Origin: Rhabdaerophilum calidifontis
GTDB taxonomy: Bacteria > Pseudomonadota > Alphaproteobacteria > Rhizobiales > Beijerinckiaceae
Direction of reading: 5' to 3'
DNA: 64,000 nt
NCBI RefSeq assembly: GCF_008641065.1
Contig: NZ_VTRS01000002.1
Span: forward strand, 310,001-374,000
The notes under the pieces are model-generated. The model saw only the letters and a list, made by a program, of their open reading frames with translations. It did not search any database and had not been told where the DNA came from. The position numbers were made by a program, and so were the translations under genes. Shown here piece by piece: positions 52,053-64,000 of the stretch (positions are counted from its first letter, which is position 1; the number at the start of each line of letters is the position of its first letter).

Positions 52053-52832
52053 ATGGCAGAGATCGAGATCGAAACCCGCGGCAGGATCGCGCTCCTGACG
52101 CTCAACCGCCCCGGGCGCCGCAACGCTCTCGGCGATGCCGCCATCGCGGCGATCGACCGCTTCTTCGACCGGCCGGACCCGGCGATCCGCGCCGTGGTGC
52201 TGCGCGCCGCCGGCGGCCATTTCTGCGCCGGCCTCGACCTGCAGGAGCAATACGAGCGCAATCGCGGGCCGGTGGAATTCATGCGCATGTGCCAGAACTG
52301 GCACCGCGCCTTCGACAGGATGCAGTTCGGCGCGATCCCCGTCATCGCGGCGCTGAAGGGTGCGGTGGTTGGCGGGGGCCTCGAGATCGCGGCGGCGACG
52401 CATGTTCGGGTCGCCGAACCCTCGACCTTCTTCGCGCTGCCCGAGGGCCAGCGCGGCGTCTTCACCGGCGGCGGCGCGACGGTGCGCGTCGCGCGGATCA
52501 TCACCGCCGCACGGATGATCGACATGATGATCGCGGCGCGCAGCTACGACGTGAAGCGCGGATTCGATCTCGGCCTCGTGCACGAGATCGTCGGCGAGGG
52601 GGAAGCGGAAGCGCGCGCGATCGCCATCGCCGAGGCGGCGGCGGAGCATTACGACGTGACGAATTTCGCGATCCTGACCGGGATCGCGCGCATCAGCGAC
52701 ATGTCGACCACCGACGGGCTGTTCGCCGAATCGCTGCTCGCCGGCATGGTGATGACCAATCCCGACCTGCGCCCGAGCCTCGAGAAATTCTTCGCCGGCA
52801 AGGCGCCGCGGCTCGAACCGAAGGCGGAATAG
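52053..52832 (+). CDS. Enoyl-CoA hydratase/isomerase-family protein
   Basis: Crotonase-fold enzyme of 259 residues. VVLRAAGGHFCAGLDLQEQYE and ALKGAVVGGGLEIAAATHVRVAEPSTFFALPEGQRG form the oxyanion hole and active-site loops; the PEGQRGVFTGGG segment carries one catalytic glutamate. The start at 52053 is preceded by GGGCAGCC. It lies divergent to the AcuI-like gene. The acyl-CoA substrate is not clear from sequence. Confidence 0.85.
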   Translation: MAEIEIETRGRIALLTLNRPGRRNALGDAAIAAIDRFFDRPDPAIRAVVLRAAGGHFCAGLDLQEQYERNRGPVEFMRMCQNWHRAFDRMQFGAIPVIAALKGAVVGGGLEIAAATHVRVAEPSTFFALPEGQRGVFTGGGATVRVARIITAARMIDMMIAARSYDVKRGFDLGLVHEIVGEGEAEARAIAIAEAAAEHYDVTNFAILTGIARISDMSTTDGLFAESLLAGMVMTNPDLRPSLEKFFAGKAPRLEPKAE

Positions 52833-52841
52833 CCGGCCCGG

Positions 52842-54146
52842 TCAGCGTTCGCGGAAGGCGCGCGCGATCTGGTCGCGCAGCGGCTTCGTGAAATAGGAGA
52901 GCACCGTCCGCTCGTCGGTCTTGGCGAAGACCTCGACCGGCATGCCCGGCACCAGCTTGGCGGCATCGAGGCGTGCCAGCTCGGCCTCGGGAAGCGCGAT
53001 CCGCACGGTGTAGAAGCTCGCGCCGCTGCGCGGATCGACCGTCACGTCGCCGGAGATGCGGTCGACCGCGCCGAAGATCTCGGGCGTGGTGCGCTGGTTG
53101 AAGGCGCTGAAGCGCAGGCCGGCGCGCTGCCCGAGATGGACCTGCTCGATCTGCTGCGGCGGCACCCTGGCCTCCACGGCCAGCGTTTCGGTCTGCGGCA
53201 CGATCAGCATGATCGGCTCGCCGGCATTGATCACGCCGCCGACCGTGTGCACCGCGAGCTGGTGCACCTTGCCGTCCTGCGGCGCGCGGATGTCGATGCG
53301 CCGCAGCTGGTCCTCGGCGGCCACCCGGCGCTCGCGCAATTCCCCCATCTTCGCTTCGATCTCGCGCAGGTCGCGCGCGACCTCGCTGCTGAGCTCCTGA
53401 TCGATCTGGAGGATCTGCAACTCGATCTCGGAGATCCGTCCGCGCGCCTGCGCCGCCGCAGCGATGGATTGCGCCCGCTCGCCCTTGAGGCGCGCCGCCT
53501 CGCGTTCGAGCGCCGTCATGCGCGCCAGCGGCACCAGCTTGCGCTCGAACAGGTCGCGGACCCCTTCGAGTTCGCGCGCGATCAGCGCGATCTCGTCCGC
53601 CTTGGCCTCCTGGAGCGCGACATGGCCGCGAATTTCGTCCCCGAGCTGGGCGATGCGCTCGGTGAGCTGCGCCTTCTGGCCGGCACGGGCGGCGCGGCGC
53701 GAGGCGAACAGCCGCACCTCGCTCGCGAGCGTCGCCGCGACCTCCTCGTCTGTCGCCCGCGCGGCAAGATCGGGCGGGAAGCGGATCGCCTCGCTGCCGT
53801 CGCGCTCGGCCTCGAGCCGCGCCCGGCGCGCGGCGAGGTCGTCGGTCATCTTGGCAACGATCGCGGCATTGGCGCGCGCGACGGTATCGTCGAGCCGGAC
53901 CAGCACGTCGCCGGCCCGGACGAGCGCGCCCTCCGACACGGCGAGATGCGCGACCACCCCGCCATTCGGGTGCTGCACCTTCTTGAGGTTGGAATCGACC
54001 ACCAATTGCCCCGAGGCGACGACCGCCCCCGCCACATCTGTCGTCGCGGCCCAGCCGCCGAGGCCGAGCGTCAGCGCCAGTGCCAGCGCGGTGCCGGCGA
54101 TCAGGTTGCGGCGGATCGAGATTCGGTCGGGAGCGGACGCGGCCAT
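52842..54146 (-). CDS. Type I secretion membrane-fusion protein (HlyD/PrsE family)
   Basis: Periplasmic adaptor of 434 residues. One N-terminal membrane segment (LIAGTALALALTLGLGGWAATTDVAGAVVASG) is followed by the lipoyl half-motif GVVAHLAVSEGALVRAGDVLVRLDDTVARAN. A long coiled-coil hairpin spans about 80-270 and is rich in alanine, glutamate and arginine. The second lipoyl/beta-barrel part, with GKVHQLAVHTVGGVINAGEPIMLIVP, ends with FAKTDERTVLSYFTKPLRDQI. It links the ABC exporter to an outer-membrane TolC. No tolC gene is adjacent. It is the second gene after the exporter. Confidence 0.9.
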   Translation of the reverse strand: MAASAPDRISIRRNLIAGTALALALTLGLGGWAATTDVAGAVVASGQLVVDSNLKKVQHPNGGVVAHLAVSEGALVRAGDVLVRLDDTVARANAAIVAKMTDDLAARRARLEAERDGSEAIRFPPDLAARATDEEVAATLASEVRLFASRRAARAGQKAQLTERIAQLGDEIRGHVALQEAKADEIALIARELEGVRDLFERKLVPLARMTALEREAARLKGERAQSIAAAAQARGRISEIELQILQIDQELSSEVARDLREIEAKMGELRERRVAAEDQLRRIDIRAPQDGKVHQLAVHTVGGVINAGEPIMLIVPQTETLAVEARVPPQQIEQVHLGQRAGLRFSAFNQRTTPEIFGAVDRISGDVTVDPRSGASFYTVRIALPEAELARLDAAKLVPGMPVEVFAKTDERTVLSYFTKPLRDQIARAFRER

Positions 54147-54153
54147 GGCTGCC

Positions 54154-55929
54154 TCAGCCGCCCGCCTGGGGGATGATCTTGAGCGGCGGGGTGGCGGCCC
54201 CCTCGCGGCGTTTCGGCTTCAGCACCTCGTCGGTCGGCCCGAAGGCCTGCTGGCTGCCCCGCGCCAGCACCAGCACCTGATCGACCGCGCCCAAAGCCGC
54301 CATGCGATGCGCAACCACGATCACGATGCCGCCGCGCGCCCGCACGCCAAGGATCGCCTTCGCAAGCGCCTCGTCGCCCTCCGCGTCGAGATTGGAATTG
54401 GGCTCGTCGAGCACCACGAGGAACGGATCCCGGAACAGCGCCCGCGCGAGCGCGATCCGCTGCCGCTGGCCGGCGGAGAGCTGCGCGCCCTGTTCGCCGA
54501 TCGGGGTGTCATAGCCCTTGGGGAAGGCGACGATCATGTCGTGCACGCCGGCCGCCTTCGCCGCCTCGATCACCGTTTCCGACGGGGCGTCCGGTTCGAA
54601 CCGCGCGATATTCTCCGCGATCGTGCCGTCGAACAGTTCGACATCCTGCGGCAGGTAGCCGATATGCGGTCCGAGCGTGCCGCGCGGCCATTGCTCGAGC
54701 GTCGCGCCGTCGAGCCGCACATGGCCGCGCGCCGCCGGCCAGACCCCGACCAGCGCCCGCGCCAGCGTCGACTTGCCCGACGCGCTCGGACCGATCACGC
54801 CGACGGCGCTGCCGGCCTTCACCGTGAACTGGATTCCGGTGAGCGCCGGAACCTGCGCCGATGGCGGAACCACGGTCAGGGCCTCGACGGCGAGCGCGTT
54901 GCGCGGCGGCGGCAGCGCGGTCGTCGCGCTCTCGGCCGGCAACGCCTCGAGAAGCCGGGACAGCCGCTGCCAGCTCTGGCGCGCGCCGATGAAGCCGCGC
55001 CAGTTCGCGATCGCGAGATCGACCGGCGCGAGCGCGCGGCCGGTGAGGATCGAACTCGCGATGATCAGCCCGGCCGAGGCCTCGCCCTGGATGACCAGAT
55101 AGGCGCCGACCGCGAGCACCGCCGATTGCAGCATCATCCGCAGCACGCGGCCCAGCGCGCCGAATCCCGATACGACATCCGCCGCGCGGGCCTGGTGGTC
55201 GAGATGGCTGTCGGAGGCGGCGATCCAGCGCCGGCGCAGGGCGCCGGTCATCTCCATCGCCACCAGCACCTCCGCGTTGCGCAGCGCCGCCGCGGCAAGC
55301 CGGTGACGCCGGCCGGCATCCGCCGCCGCCGCCCGCACCGGTCGCCGCGCGAGGAACTCCGTGCCGAGCGCGAGCGCGGTCAGTACCAGCGCCCCCCCGA
55401 TCGCCGTGAAGCCGATCAGCGGGTGGAAGGCGTAGCAGATCGCGAGATAGACCGGCAGCCAGGGCAGATCGAAGAACGCCGTCGGGCCTGCGCCGGAGAG
55501 GAAGCCCCGGATGGTCTCGATCTCGCGCACCGGCTGCGCCTCGCCGCCGCCGCGCACCCGCAGCGGCAATTCGATCACGAGATCGAATACCCTCGCCGAA
55601 AGCGAGCGATCGAGATGGTTGCCGATCCGCGCCAGCAGCCGGCTGCGCACGATGTCAAGCCCGGCCTGGAACAGGAACAGGCTCGCCGCCAGGATGGAGA
55701 GCGCGACCAGCGTCGGCATGCTGCGGCTCGGCAGCACGCGGTCATAGACCTCGAGCATGAACAGGGAGCCGGTCAGCATCAGGATGTTGATGAGCCCGCT
55801 GAACAGGCCGATCCCCGCCAGCGCCCAGCGGCATTCACCGAGCGCGGCGGCGAGCCCTGCGCCGCGCACGCCGGATCCGGGCGCGGACGCGCCCGTTCCG
55901 ACCGAAGCGTTTGCCTGGATACTCGACAC
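54154..55929 (-). CDS. Type I secretion ABC exporter (PrsD/AprD family)
   Basis: Transporter of 591 residues with an N-terminal six-helix domain (from about 30) and a C-terminal ATPase. GPSASGKST is Walker A, LSAGQRQRIALARAL the signature, FLVVLDEPNSNLD Walker B. It lacks the peptidase of bacteriocin exporters and so recognises C-terminal RTX signals. The start is GTG 55929; the GTG at about 55869 is an alternative. A Pho box lies 24 bases upstream. The obvious substrate is the giant RTX protein encoded immediately upstream. Confidence 0.9.
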   Translation of the reverse strand: MSSIQANASVGTGASAPGSGVRGAGLAAALGECRWALAGIGLFSGLINILMLTGSLFMLEVYDRVLPSRSMPTLVALSILAASLFLFQAGLDIVRSRLLARIGNHLDRSLSARVFDLVIELPLRVRGGGEAQPVREIETIRGFLSGAGPTAFFDLPWLPVYLAICYAFHPLIGFTAIGGALVLTALALGTEFLARRPVRAAAADAGRRHRLAAAALRNAEVLVAMEMTGALRRRWIAASDSHLDHQARAADVVSGFGALGRVLRMMLQSAVLAVGAYLVIQGEASAGLIIASSILTGRALAPVDLAIANWRGFIGARQSWQRLSRLLEALPAESATTALPPPRNALAVEALTVVPPSAQVPALTGIQFTVKAGSAVGVIGPSASGKSTLARALVGVWPAARGHVRLDGATLEQWPRGTLGPHIGYLPQDVELFDGTIAENIARFEPDAPSETVIEAAKAAGVHDMIVAFPKGYDTPIGEQGAQLSAGQRQRIALARALFRDPFLVVLDEPNSNLDAEGDEALAKAILGVRARGGIVIVVAHRMAALGAVDQVLVLARGSQQAFGPTDEVLKPKRREGAATPPLKIIPQAGG

Positions 55930-55952
55930 GGCTGCGTCCTAGCCCGGGATCG

Positions 55953-55970
55953 ATGACATTTGGATTACAG
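55953..55970 (-). promoter_or_regulatory. Pho box upstream of the type I secretion operon
   Basis: On the minus strand CTGTAAT-CCAA-ATGTCAT has the 7-4-7 layout and 12 of 14 consensus positions. It lies 24 bases before the GTG at 55929. The spacing is tight, so the transcript would have a very short leader or the true start is further in. Confidence 0.6.
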
Positions 55971-55994
55971 GAGCCGGATGGTCCCCGAAGCTGC

Positions 55995-56020
55995 GGAGAC
56001 GCCGCGGAAGCGGCGTCTCC
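55995..56020. terminator. Perfect hairpin downstream of the giant RTX gene
   Basis: GGAGACGCCGC (55995-56005), loop GGAA, and GCGGCGTCTCC (56010-56020) form a perfect 11-bp stem just after the RTX stop at 56041 (minus strand). There is no T-tract on either strand, so it may protect or attenuate rather than terminate fully. Confidence 0.5.
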
Positions 56021-56040
56021 CGGTGTCGCGGAAGGCGGCG

Positions 56041-63504
<7,464 letters not shown>

Positions 63505-63597
63505 GGCTTCCTCCTGAAACGCAGCATGATGAAGCCTCGCCCCCGACCCGTGCCGGCAGCGCACCTCAATTCGGCGCCAAGAAGAAAGGTTTTGTTA

Positions 63598-63615
63598 ACG
63601 ACAAGATGACGACCC
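63598..63615 (-). promoter_or_regulatory. Weak Pho-box-like element upstream of the giant nuclease gene
   Basis: On the minus strand GGGTCGT-CATC-TTGTCGT keeps the 11-base period but only 9 of 14 consensus positions; the GTC core is kept in both halves. It is 93 bases upstream of the ATG at 63504. On its own it would be noise; it is listed because the exporter of the same system has a better site. The remaining gap 63505-63788 holds nothing else I can support. Confidence 0.3.
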
Positions 63616-63788
63616 GGCTCAGCAATCGCGCCGAACCGCTGCGTGCGTGCATCTCGGTTGCGACCAGTGGGGGAATTCGCTGTGCTGATCCTCTCCCGCC
63701 GATCCTCTTCGGACGATGTTCGTCCGGGGATCTGTCTCGAACGATGGTTTGAATTCGAGACTGCCCAGGATGGGATCGAGAGAATTTC

Positions 63789-63862
63789 TGGAGCGGGTGA
63801 AGGGAATCGAACCCTCGTATTCAGCTTGGAAGGCTGCTGCTCTACCATTGAGCTACACCCGC
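63789..63862 (-). tRNA. tRNA-Gly (anticodon TCC)
   Basis: On the minus strand, GCGGGTG pairs with CACCCGC in a 7-bp acceptor stem. A D-loop AGCTCAATGGTAGAGC, an anticodon loop CTTCCAA with anticodon TCC, and a T arm GAGGGTTCGATTCCCTT follow. Discriminator T is followed by an encoded CCA (63789-63791). The 138 bases beyond it to the window end show no gene. Confidence 0.97.
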
Positions 63863-64000
63863 GGGTAAGCGAGAGGTAATCCGGCACGGCCCGCGATGCA
63901 AGGCCGTCGCCTGATCCGCCCCCGCCGAACCGCCCGGCGACCGCGGCGTCTGCCCTCAGAAAAGCAATGCCGCGATCACCACGTCGCGCCAGCCTGCTTG

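Overview
This 64 kb window is very GC-rich, densely coded chromosomal DNA from what looks like an alphaproteobacterium, probably of the Hyphomicrobiales (Rhizobiales). The evidence is the gene content: a hemP/hmuTUV haem operon, a xylose cluster with a Caulobacter-type xylose dehydrogenase, NrtABC/NasA nitrate assimilation and a PrsDE-type type I exporter. CTGTCAT-type Pho boxes and a -24/-12 promoter are also present. The taxonomic placement is inference. No rRNA, CRISPR array or transposase was seen. The window is bracketed by tRNA-Tyr(GTA) at 132-216 and tRNA-Gly(TCC) at 63789-63862. A partial copy of the tRNA-Tyr 3' end at 366-382 looks like an old integration scar.

Region 1 (482-11116) is a phosphorus-acquisition island. 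It holds a PhnDCEE phosphonate/phosphite-type importer, a COG1840-type AfuABC/AepXVW-like importer, and a convergent second PhnD-PhnC-PhnE importer whose ATPase gene is frameshifted. Each of the three units has an 11-bp-phased Pho box upstream, so all are probably PhoB-activated. No C-P lyase or other phosphonate-degrading gene is in the window.

Region 2 (11130-18467) is a complete haem-uptake locus. hemP-hmuT-hmuU-hmuV are divergent from a haem receptor, TonB, an IsdG-type haem-degrading monooxygenase and the haem carrier HutX. Region 3 (18552-27900) is a LacI-controlled sugar operon: binding protein, two permeases, ATPase and a GH31 alpha-glucosidase, with a perfect operator palindrome, plus an alpha/beta hydrolase translationally coupled to the repressor. 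Region 4 (27901-35545) is nitrate assimilation (NrtABC, NasA, CysG) behind a probable sigma-54 promoter. It is followed by an unusual pair at 35665-38065: a methyltransferase-like protein with an extra N-terminal helical domain and a MetF-like protein.

Region 5 (38069-43519) is a xylose locus with a ROK repressor, XylF, XylH, a short XylG and a xylose dehydrogenase. Region 6 (43529-52832) holds fatty-acid oxidation genes (thiolase, FadB-like, AcuI-like, crotonase), a two-subunit sodium:solute symporter and three small membrane proteins. Region 7 (52842-63504) is a type I secretion system with a giant RTX substrate of about 2487 residues. That substrate joins an ExeM/NucH-type nuclease, a repeat-rich stalk and a 5'-nucleotidase/atypical phosphatase. 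The exporter operon has a good Pho-box match (12 of 14 positions) and the substrate gene a weaker one. This suggests a route, under phosphate starvation, from extracellular DNA to inorganic phosphate. Together with Region 1, it makes phosphorus scavenging the main theme of the window.
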